DNA of 64,000 nucleotides from Silene latifolia (Eukaryota > Streptophyta > Magnoliopsida > Caryophyllales > Caryophyllaceae). The notes beneath the pieces are model-generated. The model was not told the DNA's origin. It did not search any database and was given only the letters and a program-made list of their open reading frames with translations. Location: positions 24,244,152 through 24,308,151 of the forward strand of contig NC_133536.1 in assembly GCF_048544455.1 (NCBI RefSeq), given 5' to 3'. Made by a program: the position numbers and the translations under genes. Below are positions 46,326 through 58,502 of this stretch, piece after piece; position 1 is the first letter of the stretch, and each line of letters starts with the position of its first letter.

Positions 46326-47189
46326 ATGTACAAACAGTCTACTAGTAGAAGCTATAGCTTAAAAGACATCAAACTGAAGCACGTTCTTCAAATCTGTTTG
46401 TTACTGGTGATTTGCTTATGGTTGATTTCTCAAGTCAAGCATTCTCAAGAAAAAAGAAAAGAACTTGGCGTTAAAGAAGAAAAGGGTGTAGATAAATTGC
46501 AAACGAGCAGCGAGATTCTAAGATTTAGTAGAAAAGGCCTTCCTATATTTACAGACGAAGGTGACGGTGTCAACAAGCATGAAGTAGATGAAGAAGAAAA
46601 CAATCATGGAGAAGATGAGACTGAGAGTGAAGATGAAACTATCGAGAAGGAAGACAATGAAGGAGATGAGGAAGAAAATCATGCTGAAAATGAAGAAAAA
46701 GAGTTTCCAGGAAAAAATCATTTTGAGGATGAGAAGGATGAGGATATTAGAATTGAAGACCATACTGAAAGACATATTGCTTCCATTGAACGTGATCGGG
46801 ATGGAGACGATGAGGATACACACGAGGAACGAGAGGAGCCTTACAAAGCAGATGATGCTTCCAGTGAAGTGGCTCAGCATGTTCCAAGTACTATTCCTGA
46901 AACTGAGAATTTGACGAAGGGTCATGCAAATAATATATTTGGTGAAGTAAACTTTGGACAGAAGTCAGAAATCGAAAGTTCCTACAATTCGACATCTCTT
47001 AATGGCGAACACCTTGCTTTATCTGTCTTAACACAAACGACATCTAATGCCAATGTCGATCAGTATGACCCGATTGATGACTCTGACACTATCACTACTG
47101 AAGAAAAGAAAGAGTCCGGTATTGATTTGGACAAACTGCAGGATGTGAAAAGGGAAGTTCAAAATGCAGAAGAAGCTATGGCCGAATGA
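46326..47189 (+). CDS. Acidic single-pass membrane protein of unknown function (287 aa)
   Basis: A single open frame from ATG in the context CACAATGTA to TGA. Residues 1-20 are basic (MYKQSTSRSYSLKDIKLKHV), followed by one membrane segment at about 21-36 (LQICLLLVICLWLISQ), so a type II signal anchor is likely. Then come a short basic linker and a long Glu/Asp-rich, probably disordered region (residues ~85-180), with little order after it. The N-terminal anchor block is similar to plant proteins usually labelled 'transmembrane protein' or named after low-complexity matches. I know of no assigned function. No breaks are seen, and the bias shows no TE origin. Confidence 0.82.
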   Translation: MYKQSTSRSYSLKDIKLKHVLQICLLLVICLWLISQVKHSQEKRKELGVKEEKGVDKLQTSSEILRFSRKGLPIFTDEGDGVNKHEVDEEENNHGEDETESEDETIEKEDNEGDEEENHAENEEKEFPGKNHFEDEKDEDIRIEDHTERHIASIERDRDGDDEDTHEEREEPYKADDASSEVAQHVPSTIPETENLTKGHANNIFGEVNFGQKSEIESSYNSTSLNGEHLALSVLTQTTSNANVDQYDPIDDSDTITTEEKKESGIDLDKLQDVKREVQNAEEAMAE

Positions 47190-49256
47190 GAGTTCAGATC
47201 ATGTTGTGAGTAATCTTTACTAAACCCTTGAAATCTAGAATGTTAGCATGGTTTTCATCATTTATTCAAGCATGGACTACATGGTAGGCCATGTTTTTGG
47301 CTTATGTAATGTTCTTCGGTCGTGTAGAAAAAGATCGTCTCAGCTTCAGAGGTATCATAAATTCTCATATGAGAATATTTCATAATAATCCATATGAGAA
47401 TGGTTTAGCGAATTCTGTAAGTTAGAGAGTTAAATGGAGTAGTCTCACATTATATTAACATACAACCATCTTGCAACTGTATCGTAGGCATAAAATTTTT
47501 ACTGCATATCTATGTCAAAAAACGTCTCTTAAACCCCAAAAAGGTCACTTCCCCAATGACAAAAGACCTGGACTTGATCAAGCAGAAAAACACTGATTCA
47601 CCTCGGAACTGTGTAAGCATCATTGTCTAGCTTGCGTTTCTCTGTTAATCTATCGTTTAGCCTTCCATTTTGGTCCTTATCTGCCAATCTCGACGTTTCC
47701 TTTGTATGTATGTTCATGTGGTGGAGAGTGGTTCTTGCACTTCATACACCAGCTGCACTCGTACCCAAAAAATCTATTGAAAAAATGTCACAAAATTTCT
47801 CACAGATTTTTTTTGGTGTCAAATGAGGCACAAGAGCAGTACAATATCGGGGGTGGGGGGATTCGAGCCTGGGACCTATTATCACAGAATTTATTGGCAT
47901 GCCATTGTATGCTTAAAATAGTTCTGTTTCTGTCTCCGAATGCTGACTATTATGTGCTGCGTTTTCAGCAGAATGTGCAGTGACTTTATGAATATGTTGA
48001 ATTCAGTACCAATATTTCTGGAAAACTTCACTGATCCTTGGTTTTGTTATGGTTACTATCTCCACTCTAGTCACCTCCAACCGGGGGAAACTACATAGTA
48101 GCAAGGGTAGCGAGTAATTCTAAAAAAATTAGTTAAAATCATTGATTTCTGCTATCTGGAAAATTCTAAAAATGCGGTCTTAGCAAAGATATTAAACTAC
48201 TCCAAAATTTCATTTCTGACTATACCCCTACTGACTAACAGGATGCATACTACTAATATAGAGTTGCAACTATTGCTGTTAATGAGATAATAAAATAGCT
48301 TTCTTATGAAATTTAGAAGATTAGGCGCCTAGTCATCAAGCTCTGTATTCTTTTCTGAAGTAGTTAAATCTTAATTTGGTCAACAAGTCTTTGCATCCTC
48401 ATTTGGTGCTACTTTAGTCATTTGTGACACTCCCAAGTCCTAACTACAGTAGATTACTCAAACTTGAAAATGAAGTGTCGAAGAGTCATCACCAGCTCGA
48501 GTATGGAGTGTTGGATGATGGTTGTGTTATCACCTAACTCGAGTTGGTGTTGAATAACGGTTCACTAGGTTGTTACACGTTTGTTTGAAACTAATTTGAG
48601 TCCGACTGCAACTTTAAATGTAACATAATTTAAACAAATAATTGTCCAATATGAGGATAATTACTTTGCCGGATAGTACTCAGGTTTAGACAAAATTTAA
48701 ATCACAAACACAAAAATTACCGAGTATAACAAAAAAAAATGTTTAGTGTTGAGGTCAATTATTTTGTTAAGATGGATGCCTACTTATTAGTACTTCTCTA
48801 TATAAAAAGGATGAAGATGAGATGTTAGGCTACCAAACCCAATTTCATTCAACATTATCTTAAGAGTCACATTACCAACTCCATGGCCTCTTGTTGATGG
48901 CAAGTCAATGTCTTTTTCTTTGGACTTATTTTAAACGTCGAAGAGTTCATCTTGAGAATATTTGACATTTTTTTTCCTCTTTGTCCCTTTTTTTCTTTTG
49001 CACTTGTGTTTTGTTACTTTGAGACTAAGATACTTCCTATTTATTTTCTTCTTCTTTGGCTTTACTTGCCTAGCCTATCTCAAGCTATATAACATCAATA
49101 GGGGATAAGAAGAAGGAAGAGTTGTAATTATTTCTGCTTAGAAAATAAAAGGTTAAGTTTGACACTGAATCAAGTGCTATAATGAATAAAACTCATTAGT
49201 TGATTAAATTTGACATGACTTTCATAAGGTCATATTCTTTTGCTGTGAAATTAAAG
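47190..49256. other. 3' flank of the membrane-protein gene and intergenic DNA
   Basis: The first few hundred bases probably hold the 3' UTR. No further gene is seen. A box-B-like GGCTCGAATCC with an A8 run (minus strand, ~47813-47915) could be a SINE trace but is not convincing. Confidence 0.45.
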
Positions 49257-49364
49257 TAGTTAAATTGAACTGAAGTGAAGTGAGTTGAGTTAAAACTAGT
49301 TCAACTGAACTAAGTTGAGTTGAAGCTAGTTCAACTGAATTGAGTTGAAACAAATTAACTAAAT
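49257..49364. repeat. Degenerate GAATTGAGTTGAACT repeat, left part
   Basis: Short units of the type TGAATTGAGTTGAA(A)CTAGTTCAAC follow each other. The same repeat resumes at 49811-49910, so a LINE stub inserted into it. Confidence 0.7.
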
Positions 49365-49810
49365 GGGACGATGGGCCTAGGTGTGGTTGGGAGGGATCAT
49401 AATGGAGGATTAGTGGTGGTTAGCTGCAAGCGCATTGTACGGACACGAACTGTGGAACAAGCGGAAGCTAAAGCTGCTTTGTTTGGACTCGAAATGGCAT
49501 TGAGGTTGGATATGGAGAGGGTGCACCTCGAGTCGGATTCGCTGCTGTTAGTTAATGAGTTGAGTGGGCAGAGCTCTAAGAGGATTTACATGGGTTTAGT
49601 CGTAGAGGATATTAAAGCTATGTTAATTTCTTTCGCTAGTAATCATCTTTCTCATGTAAAACGGGGGTAATACCGTGGCTCATCTTGCTGCTAGACTATG
49701 CACTAGTAAAGGTGACGAAATCATGTATGTGACTGATTTTCTGCAAGCGATCTTGACTCTTGCGGAGCTTGATTTATAATATTACATCCCTCTGTTTTAC
49801 CTCAAAAAAA
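49365..49810 (+). pseudogene. 5'-truncated L1-type LINE: RNase H end only
   Basis: The eight-base target duplication AACTAAAT (49357-49364 and 49811-49818) and an A-run at the 3' end mark a LINE insertion of ~446 bp. The frame GLGVVGRDHNGGLVVVSCKR, EQAEAKAALFGLEMAL, HLESDSLLLVNEL is the plant-LINE RNase H (RVT_3) with the conserved Asp/Glu positions. One extra G in the run near 49667 shifts the frame before the final HLAARLC block. The copy was inactive on arrival because it is 5' truncated. Confidence 0.9.
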
Positions 49811-49910
49811 AACTAAATTGGACTGAATTGAGATGAACTAAAGAGACAATTTGAGTAGAGCTGAACTAAATTGAGTTAAACTTAGCTAAATGTAAATTGA
49901 AAGTAAGTTG
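49811..49910. repeat. Degenerate GAATTGAGTTGAACT repeat, right part
   Basis: Continuation of the array at 49257-49364 after the LINE insertion, with ACTGAATTGAGATGAACTAA-type units. Confidence 0.7.
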
Positions 49911-51643
49911 AAAAAAGAATGTGAGCTAATAACTAACTAAAGTGATCATACAAGTGTTAAAGTTTAGCAAACTTTCACTCCAAGTCTATTCTACTCAGTA
50001 CATTATAACCTGAACATATTTTTTACTTATTAGTTCAGATAACATACAATGTAATCTAATTTTCTCATATGAAATAAAACAAAAATAAAATTCTGTATAA
50101 AATTACAATGCAACTGCCTCGGTAAATTCTCGTGTATATGAACAATCTTATGTAATAATAACGATTTTAATCCCGTCTTTCAACAGTTAAATTTGTGCTT
50201 GTGTTCAGAAATAGGTCAACTATCTCGAAAACATAATAAAATGACCTTACGAACTACAGAATATATCAAGATTTAGCGTGTCAACTAATTCCAAAGTGTC
50301 ATTCTATTGTAAGCATTGAATGGAGATGTATAGAATTGTGTAATAGGACCATAGTAGAAGGATCTAGCAAACAACAATTCCAAAGACGATATTGTGGTTT
50401 CCCAAGGTTGATCAAATAAACACCACTAGATAGTCTAAACTATTACCAGTCTATTCATACAAGATTACAATTTACAAGTATACAAATGCGTCGGTCCATA
50501 GTATCCTGATGCAGAATGTTGGCACACAGCTTCCTCCTGGTATATTCACCCATAAAACAAAAATTAAATAAATAATTGGACCATTGTTAAGCAAGCAAGT
50601 TGCTAGCTATAGCTAGAATGCTCCACGTGGTCCATCTCTACTAAACTGACATCCAATTATTACTTATCTTTAATTTGACAACCTTGCATTACTCAATTCC
50701 CACCTTCCTTGTTTTAGCCTTGGATCCCAATTCTTCTCATTTTGCCATTCCAGGTAGTATCACCTGGATCTTATTTAATACCCTTCCTGTATTCATTCAT
50801 TTCCAAGATCTATACTGTACTACCATGCACCCTTTCTCTTGGAAGTATTTGTTTATTAGTCCAGAATGCGAAAACAAACCGTCGGTAGCATTCTTCTCTC
50901 GATTCACTTTTACTGTTAGTTGTTTTCAAGTGTGTGTTTATTAAACAGAATATCAGTAGCATTACTCTCTCGGCCGTCTTTCTTCATTAGCTGTTTTCAT
51001 GTGTGTTTATTGTAGGTAGAGCTGAAGTTTGAATCCTTGGATTATTACTTCCTTTATCTGTATAGGTAAAAAAAAAGTCGGCAGTGGTTGAACCTTCTCG
51101 CGCCACTCCTGCCAATTGTATTAATCTGTCACCCATTTTACGACATTTTTATACTTGTACAGCACAAATTCGATGAAAATAGTTTTACTGGTACTGAATA
51201 ATTTGCACACTTTATATTATCATTGTCTGTTTACTGGGAAAAATGAAGTGTCGTAAATTATCATCACGAAAAATCCATGCAGAGGAAAACACAAGTAAAA
51301 GATGATTTGAATAATAGTTTTACAATAGTATTACTGGTACTGAATAATTAGCTTACTTTGTACTCCGTATTATCTTTCTCTGTTCATCAGAGAAATGAGG
51401 ACGGAAAGTATCGTCACAGAAATTTCATGCACAGGAAAACAGAAGTAAAAGATGATGTGAAGAGTAAAAACTTCGTTTTTGCATTTCAATTCTCAACTTC
51501 TAAGAGCTCACAAAAATGGAAAAATGGGACTGTACAAACAAGGAAAAAGCCGTTATACCAAACAAACCCCGGAAAAATAGCACAAAATTACAAAGAATAG
51601 CAAAAGGGTCAGGTATCTCAATCAAACGACAAACTAAACAGTA
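49911..51643. other. Intergenic DNA 3' of the DUF1005 gene
   Basis: AT-rich with no gene or TE signature that I can support. TTTTAC-ATAGT--TACTGGTACTGAATAAT occurs twice (about 51182 and 51312), a local duplication. The last part probably includes the 3' UTR of the DUF1005 gene. Confidence 0.45.
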
Positions 51644-53642
51644 TCAAACGACAAAATCCCCACTGTTTTGCCTCAGCTCTTTCCTTAGCTTCTGTGAAAA
51701 GGGCCTACATGCATCCATACTTAGATCCATAGCTGCAGCTAATGCAACAAATACTGCTGCATCCTCTGCGCATGCCACATGCTGTGACCCCACCTCCACC
51801 TCCGGCCTGCTCGCTTTCCCTTCCCCTCCTACCGTTGAGGACATCACAAACCCTCTGTACACCAACCCTGCCCACCATCCCATCCCCGGCCCAGGCTCCG
51901 ACCCCGAAGACGAGGCGGACCCTGACCCGTTCCACGATCCGAAGTCAATGCTGCTGTTTGGGCTGCTCGCGGGGGATGGGCCGGTGGTGATGTCGATTGA
52001 GAACTTGCCGCCAGACCGAGCTGGGACTGAGCCTTGAGCTAGGGTAATCCCGGTGGGGCCCATCACGGACGCAGGTACCCCCACATCCGGGATGAGCTCG
52101 AAACGATGGCCAACTCCGTCGGTTCCAGCTCGCTCCCTCCATGACTCGAGTCTACCCCACGGCTTCCAAGTCCCCTCCCCCGGGCGCATGATTAGCCATG
52201 CGCCCGGGTTAGACCGGCTTACCCAATCCGAACCTTGGGACGGGACGAAAGGGGTAACCATAGAGGCAGCTGCAACAGGCGAGCCGGAGAGGTCGTGGAT
52301 TGTAATGGACCATCCTTTACGCTCTTTCGATTGGTGGTGGTGATGGTCCTTATCAACTTTAAGTGAGCTAAGCCAACTTCTTGAAGTACTTGTCTCTGAG
52401 CTGTTAAAAATATGACAAGTTCTAATCAGCACACTGATTACCGGGTCAAATTTGTTCAAATTGCTCAATGTCAATTATTTTAAATAAAATCAAATTCAAA
52501 TTGCTTAATTAGGATTACTCCATAATACAATGTGTACAAGTATCAACTTGAAGAAGTGGTCCAACAATCCAGCTATAACTAATCCACTCTAGCTGTTAAA
52601 GTAGGTTTCCAGCTAGACATTCTATACATCACATAATTGCTTGACCATCAACTTCAATCAACTCTTAATTAACCCCAATCAATGAAAATTCAATTTAATT
52701 CTTCAAAAGCTCGCATTAAGGATCTCAAGTTCAAACCCGCCGAAACAATTCACCTAAGATTACAGCTAAGGTAGCGGCTGCAGATTTCACTTTTTTTTAA
52801 ATAATTTAACCTTCTTAGAACAATGAAAAATTCGAAAATTTTAAGATTTCCGATTTTTATTTAATGAAAACCTAAATTGCCTAATTCAAAACCAACAAAT
52901 CGTCAATGACATACCATATGCTCCCTCCGTACTAATTATTTGATATTTGATTGAAATACCCCATCGTAAAGAATAAAAACGTAAATAAATGACGGGAATA
53001 ATAAAGTACGAACCTTGATCTAGAAATCCAATCAGCAGGCTGTCGACAACTGAAATTACAGGAAAACACAGGCTGTCTAGCATTCCCTTTAACTTGAAAC
53101 ACTTGCGGACTACATTCGGGTTCGCCATCGAAAGCGAAAACAAATCTCGGGTCGGGTTGAACCTTAACACTCACAAACACTTGCGGATTCAAACCCTTAT
53201 TTTTCCTCTCACCAACCAATACCCACCCGTTCATCACAACCGTACCATTCTTCGATTCCAAAACCTGTGTACTAAACTCCAACGGAACCGAAACCCGGCC
53301 CAATAACTTCCCATTCGACCCGAATCCGCAACCCGTACCCGCACCCGACCCGTCATACACGTCAACTTTGAGTATTGTATTGGTAGCGGGTTTTTTAGAC
53401 GGAGTTTTTTTAGCAGCGACGAGTTTTTCCACGTCGGATTTCGACAGGTTGAAACAGGCTGACACGGAATGAGACCCGCTGTCGGGGTGGGTCCCATCAA
53501 AGGGAATTACCGGGATCGCTGCTGACTGCGGGGTCAAGTCTTTAAACTTGATCCTGCAGTAGCAGGAGGAAGGGGGATTCGAACCTGGGAACTTGATCGC
53601 TAAGTTCCCGATAACTATTTTCAGGAACTGGCACGGATCCAT
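51644..53642 (-). CDS. DUF1005 family protein (PF06219), two exons, 461 aa
   Basis: Exon 1 is 53014-53642, exon 2 is 51644-52400; the GT-AG intron of 613 bp keeps frame. Family marks are MDPCQFLKIVIGNLAIKFPG at the start, FNLSKSDVEKLVAAK, VQPDPRFVFAFDGEPECSP, QVFQVKGNARQPVFSC, then KERKGWSITIHDLSGSPVAA, MVTPFVPSQGSD, NPGAWLIMRPGEGTWKPWG and near the end DLSMDACRPFSQKLRKEL. The length is usual. The family is plant-specific and of unknown biochemical role; the N-terminal part resembles a C2-like fold only loosely. The start is fixed by the conserved MDPC. Large antisense frames in this GC-rich gene are shadows. Confidence 0.93.
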
Positions 53643-54271
53643 TGTTATCAAAATCCCGATTCGAATGAGAGCATATAGGAAAATAATATGAGATGGGATG
53701 GGGATAGTGTAGGGTGAAGGGGGGAAAGGGAGAGTTTTAAGTGAAGGGAAAGAGAGGAGAAACAGGCTGGAAAATATAGGAAGGAATAATTAAGCAAAAT
53801 AAGGGAAGCGTGAGAGAGCTTAGCTGTGGAGTGGTGGACAGTGCGCACGTACAGCTAAAATATAAGTTTGACAGCTAATTAATAATATTAATATATACGT
53901 ATTTTTTGGCCAATCAATCATGATTTTTTGTCATTTTTATTATTTTTATTATTTTTAAATTAAATTTATTAGGTTGTTTTGGATTTATAGACCCACATAA
54001 ATAAGATAATGTTTTGGTATACCATAAATTACATCCTGTTTGGGTTTGTATTGGAGGTTTAATTAAATGGAAGATAAGCTAATATCCAGCGTAGGATTAG
54101 TAGGTAGGATGATTTTATCCTAATTTCAGTGATAATCTACTTTATAGGGTTGTATATTTTGCCAAAATAAATAGGTTGTGTATCTCAATATGATCTTGGA
54201 TGGGTAGAAATTATGAAAAAAAATCGAGTAAAATCAGTAGCTTTTCAGGAACTATAACAAAGAATAATCAT
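53643..54271. other. 5' leader and promoter region of the DUF1005 gene
   Basis: On the minus strand a CT-rich leader (53680-53790) precedes the ATG. No clear TATA box is seen apart from a weak TTATATTT near 53860. Upstream DNA is AT-rich without other features. Confidence 0.45.
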
Positions 54272-54674
54272 GGAGTGTTTGGAAAATGGCATATTAGTCG
54301 ATTTTTAGCATATTCAAAGGTTTTAGCATGTTTGACCAATCAATATGCTAATTTTAGTGTTTGGTAAATAGCATATTGAAACAACATATTTGGGGTCAAT
54401 ATGTTGTTTTACAAATGCAACATATTTGGGGTTAATATGTTGTTTTACAAATGTTGCTTACCTCAGCATATTGGTTAGCATATTGTAAAATAGGAAATTT
54501 TATTCCATTTTACAAAGAAAATTAACAATCTACTAATCGTAATCTGTCAATTACCAAACACTCAAATTAATTCTGCTAGTTATAATACACTAGTCAAACA
54601 TTCTGATAAAATCTGCTATTTATAATCTGTTTTTACAATCTACTTAGGCTTCCGCTGTTTACCAAACAGTGCCC
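54272..54674. mobile_element. hAT-like MITE, copy 2 (inverted relative to copy 1)
   Basis: Starts GGAGTGTTTGGAAAATGGC and ends, inverted, GGGCACTGTTTGGTAAACAGC. The interior matches 38594-38969 on the other strand over most of its length, including TTTTACAATATGCTAACCAA. A ~40-bp internal duplication (ATATTTGGGGTCAATATGTT) is specific to this copy. Confidence 0.65.
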
Positions 54675-55555
54675 ATATGTTTGGTAAATCGCATATTCCG
54701 ATAGCAGATTTGTTGGAATCTTCCGCTTTTGAATATGCAGTTGATACTTGATAGCAACATATAGTAACAACATATTCAATCCATGCAAGAAAATAATGTA
54801 ATTACCTTATAATTTGGTTAATTACCAAATACATTTTTTAATTCTGCTAGTTTAATTTGATAGCTAAACTTGTTATTAATATCTTTTAACCGTAATGCTA
54901 TACTAGTTTAAACCTCATGTAATACCTATAATGCTATTAATATTATAGAATTACTTATATAATATTGGTACCGTTTAAATGTTTACAATTTCATCAATAT
55001 ATTTTGCTTTGATAAATAAAAGCTGGAATTGAAAATTAGTTAAGAGAATTGAAAATTAGTTAAGAGAATTGAGTAATGAGTTGAAATATATTTTAACGAA
55101 AATATTTTTATAGCATAAAGCTAATGAGTTTCAATTTTTATTTTTTTCAATTTGTTTTTATACAAGGTCAACTCATCATCTAATAATATCAGTAAAAGAT
55201 TTAGCAATTTATAGTTTTATATCAATTTTATTTTATTTTAATTAAAATACTATAGATTAGAGTTCTAGTGAAAATTTTAATGAAAATATAATAAATGAAT
55301 TAAATTATAATTCTTAGTTTCCTTATTTAGTGAATGAACGTAATTATCATTAATTTCATTTTCCGAGAATATGCATTTTGGCGGAAAAATAATAGAGACC
55401 ACCTACTCTTTTAGTAAATAAAATAGGGAATTGTTATCCTTTCTCGTAAATTTGGTTCTAACTATTTGCCAAATTTGATGAGTTGTAGAATGCAAGCAAT
55501 TGACTTTGTTAACCTACGATAAAATTATAATTATCCAAAGCACCAAATAAGATGG
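54675..55555. other. AT-rich DNA with a further MITE fragment
   Basis: Positions ~54676-54790 look like a broken third copy of the hAT-like MITE (ATGTTTGGTAAATCGCATATT). The remainder is AT-rich with no gene. Confidence 0.4.
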
Positions 55556-56070
55556 TTGATTCCAGGCCTATTTGCTTATGTAATGTGATAAATAAAATTG
55601 TTTCTAAAGTGTTAGCTAATCAGCTGAAGGTTTTTCTTGGTGATATTGTGTTGGAAAACTAAAGTGTGTTTACCCCGGGTAGGCTTATCACGGATAATAT
55701 TTTACTTGCCTTCGAGATGTTTCACCGTATGAAGAATTCCAGGAGAGCTGGGGGTTATATGGCCTTGAAGCTCGACATGTATAACGCATACGACCGGGTA
55801 GAGTGGATCTTTTTGGAGAGGGTACTTGGGGTTATTGGTTTTTACGGAGGTTGGACTGATCATGTTATGATGTGTGTAAGGTCCGTCTCTTATGATGAGT
55901 AAGTAGTTAATGGCTCTACAAGAGAGGGTTTTGTACCGGGCAGGGCCCTCGGACAATGAGATCCGTTATCACCTTATCTCTTCATTCTATGCGATGAGGT
56001 TCTTTTTAGTCTGCTTAGAAGGGCGGTTGAGAATAGCTCCATTCATGGGATTCGTATAGCGAGCGCCTAC
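55556..56070 (+). pseudogene. LINE reverse transcriptase, first part
   Basis: Reads RPICLCNVINKIVSKVLANQLK, then FTPGRLITDNILLAFEMFH, MALKLDMYNAYDRVEWIFL (RT motif with the first catalytic Asp) and DPLSPYLFILCDEVL. In-frame stops replace single codons after VLEN, after SYDE and before DPLSPYLF, so it cannot be translated. The solo LTR interrupts it at 56071. Confidence 0.88.
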
Positions 56071-58497
56071 TGTAGATACCTCATTTCTGCACCTCTCGCA
56101 AACTACCCGGTGATGATTGGGCCGCATGTTTGCTACGCGGAACGATTTGTGATAGTTCGTAAGTTTAATCGTCAAGTGATTGCTCAAATATTAATGTCTA
56201 CCTCTTAGTTGTCATCTACGTGCCGATACGGTCGTTTTGACAGTAATTAGAGTACATTTGGAGTCCGGACCTAAAACCGTCTTCATTTTCTGATAACCGT
56301 TAAATCCCGAGTCGAATGTTCGAATGTTCCTGGATATTTCTATTCCATATTTTATAAATATTTCACAATCTTTAATCTTTGGTAAACAATTTCCCGTAAT
56401 ATTCACACAAAATATTAAGGAAAACCAAATTATTCCGTCCTTCTATAACTCAAACACGGAAATCTTTCTTCCGCAGGAGGAAACCACTTGGGAACAGACG
56501 CAGCAGGGTCTTTGCGCCTTTCCAAGAGACGCAGCGATGGGCTCGCTGCGCCTCTTCCCAGTCCTTTTCTCGTAATTTTCGTATCTTTTTCATATCTTTC
56601 CGAGATTCACTTCCAAAGACTCTCCGAAACCCTAATTCCTTCACGTGATTAGTATAAATAGGAGCCTTTGCTCCTCATATTTCTCACGCGAGTGTCCGCC
56701 CTTCTCTTCTCCCTTTGCATTCTAGACCTCTGTTCTTACTTTTTGGCGTCTACGTGCTTGAACATTCGACCACGTAAGCTCGGATCCTTCTGAGTACCAG
56801 CCTCGTTTGCATGACCGACCAATTTGACCAACTCCACAATCAATCAACTTAATTAATCTAATCGTTTTCCTCTTACGAGGGCACTTTCATATTTGCATTA
56901 TAGTTCGAGTCGAGCATCGCTAATCGATAACTTAGTCCTTCTCGTTTCGTCAAACATGTAAGTTTGAGGATGTAAATCTCCCTTTTATTATTGTTATTTA
57001 CTTTTTGTACCACTATTGTAAGGTTTATGTCGAAAATACCAATTAAAACCGATTTCTAAAACCGTGCTTTAAAACCTCTTTTTACGGATTTCCAGAAGAC
57101 AAACCGTCGAGAAAGGACGCAAAGAATCGCTGCGCCTCTTGAAGGAGCGCGATTCTGCTGCGCCTCTTCGTGAGGCTGCCGCAGTTCCTGCTTCCTTTCT
57201 TCTTCCTTCGTCCTCTGTAATTCGTTCGTGTTTGTTTATTTTCGTTTGTTCCTTTAATTCTTTGCCATAATAGCATATTGATTTCACATGTATATTAATT
57301 ATCATCGTTAACATGTTTTATCCATCATAAATCCGACTTAAATCCCTAATAATCTCATATTTGCGGGTTTTCGTCATTAAATTCAATCCGGGTTGTAGGA
57401 ATTCGATTTGTTCATATCGGGTTTCTGGAATTCGACCTTTGATATATTTTCATCTGTTTATTGTCATATTCATCGCATGTTCGTCATTAATTTGTCATCA
57501 ATTCATCATGTTTAGTTTATTTAATTCACCCATGTCACTAATCAATCATTCGTTCATGTAAATAATTAGTAATATTCCGTCTCATCCATGTTTTATTGCT
57601 TTTAAGACCTTCAATCACATGTAAATAATCTATTAATCACTTCCATCCGAGTAAATATATTAATCAATCCTTAAATTCACCAATTAATATTAACGATTTG
57701 CAGTTCCGGCTTCACAGCCAGAACTCACCCTTGGAACAGACGCAGCAACTGCTACGCCTCTTCCAGAGGGCGCAGCTCTGCTGCGCCTGTTCCAGGATGA
57801 GTTCTGTCTCTGAACTCCGTTGTTGCTTGACCTAGTTTAATTAGCTTACGTATGATTGACTATTATCCGTATTATCACCTTCTGACTTGTTCGTTAATTC
57901 TTCTTTTATTCGTTTTCTCAAATTATTCGTTTTAAAGGTATTTTCGACATAAATCGCTAAATCTATTGTAATTATTGTAATTTTCTTTATTATTTGTCAT
58001 ATTTTCTTGTATCATTTGTATGTCTTCACATGTAATTGAACATTAAATCCTACTTTGACATCAATTGTTTGCTAATTACGTGTTCACCGACTTAGTATTA
58101 ATCTTCACATGCTAGGATTAAAACTTGGATGTTGCATTGCATGCATATAACCGACGATATATCGAGTATAGATGATGTCCCTAATCATTAGTAGAGGCCG
58201 CTATCGAGGCGGGCGGGATTAGGTGTTCGATCAAAAGAGCTTCCTAATACGTACCCGCACCCCTTACTCCAGATCTCTGTGAACATCCGTGTTCATTGGC
58301 ATTCACGAGAGTCATTCTAGACATAGAATGCTAAGGGTAACGATTGCTTGGTGTTCATGTCTCTACTTTGTGTTTTGACATGGCACGAGGTATTCGAACG
58401 GTTCCAATTTCCCATAAAAATTGGTGGCGACTCCAACAAAATGCAAACGCTTGTTCTCTTCCTCCCAAGCGCCCCCGTGGGCCCCCCGCTGTCCACA
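56071..58497 (+). mobile_element. Solo LTR (2427 bp) in the LINE RT
   Basis: It runs from TGTAGATACCTCATTTC to GCTGTCCACA, with CCTAC perfectly duplicated at 56066-56070 and 58498-58502. No gag or pol is present. Near the 3' end ATAAAAATTGGTGGCGACTCC recalls LTR/R regions of Tat/Ogre-type gypsy elements, a low-confidence family call. Three GC-rich modules with GCTGCGCC words are a distinctive internal feature. Confidence 0.88.
56489..57800. repeat. Three GACGCAGC / GCTGCGCC hairpin modules
   Basis: Modules at about 56489-56563, 57110-57175 and 57735-57798 each contain two inverted pairs of the type GACGCAGC..GCTGCGCCTCTTCC, able to form short hairpins, about 620 bp apart. The intervals are AT-rich and do not repeat clearly. 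Confidence 0.8.
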
Positions 58498-58502
58498 CCT
58501 AC

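Noticed and set aside
47813-47915. Possible tRNA-derived SINE on the minus strand
   Set aside because: There is only a B-box-like GGCTCGAATCC and an A8 run. No convincing A-box or target duplication could be found.
51516-52343. Large plus-strand frames opposite the DUF1005 exon 2
   Set aside because: Shadows in a GC-rich exon whose minus-strand reading matches a known family.
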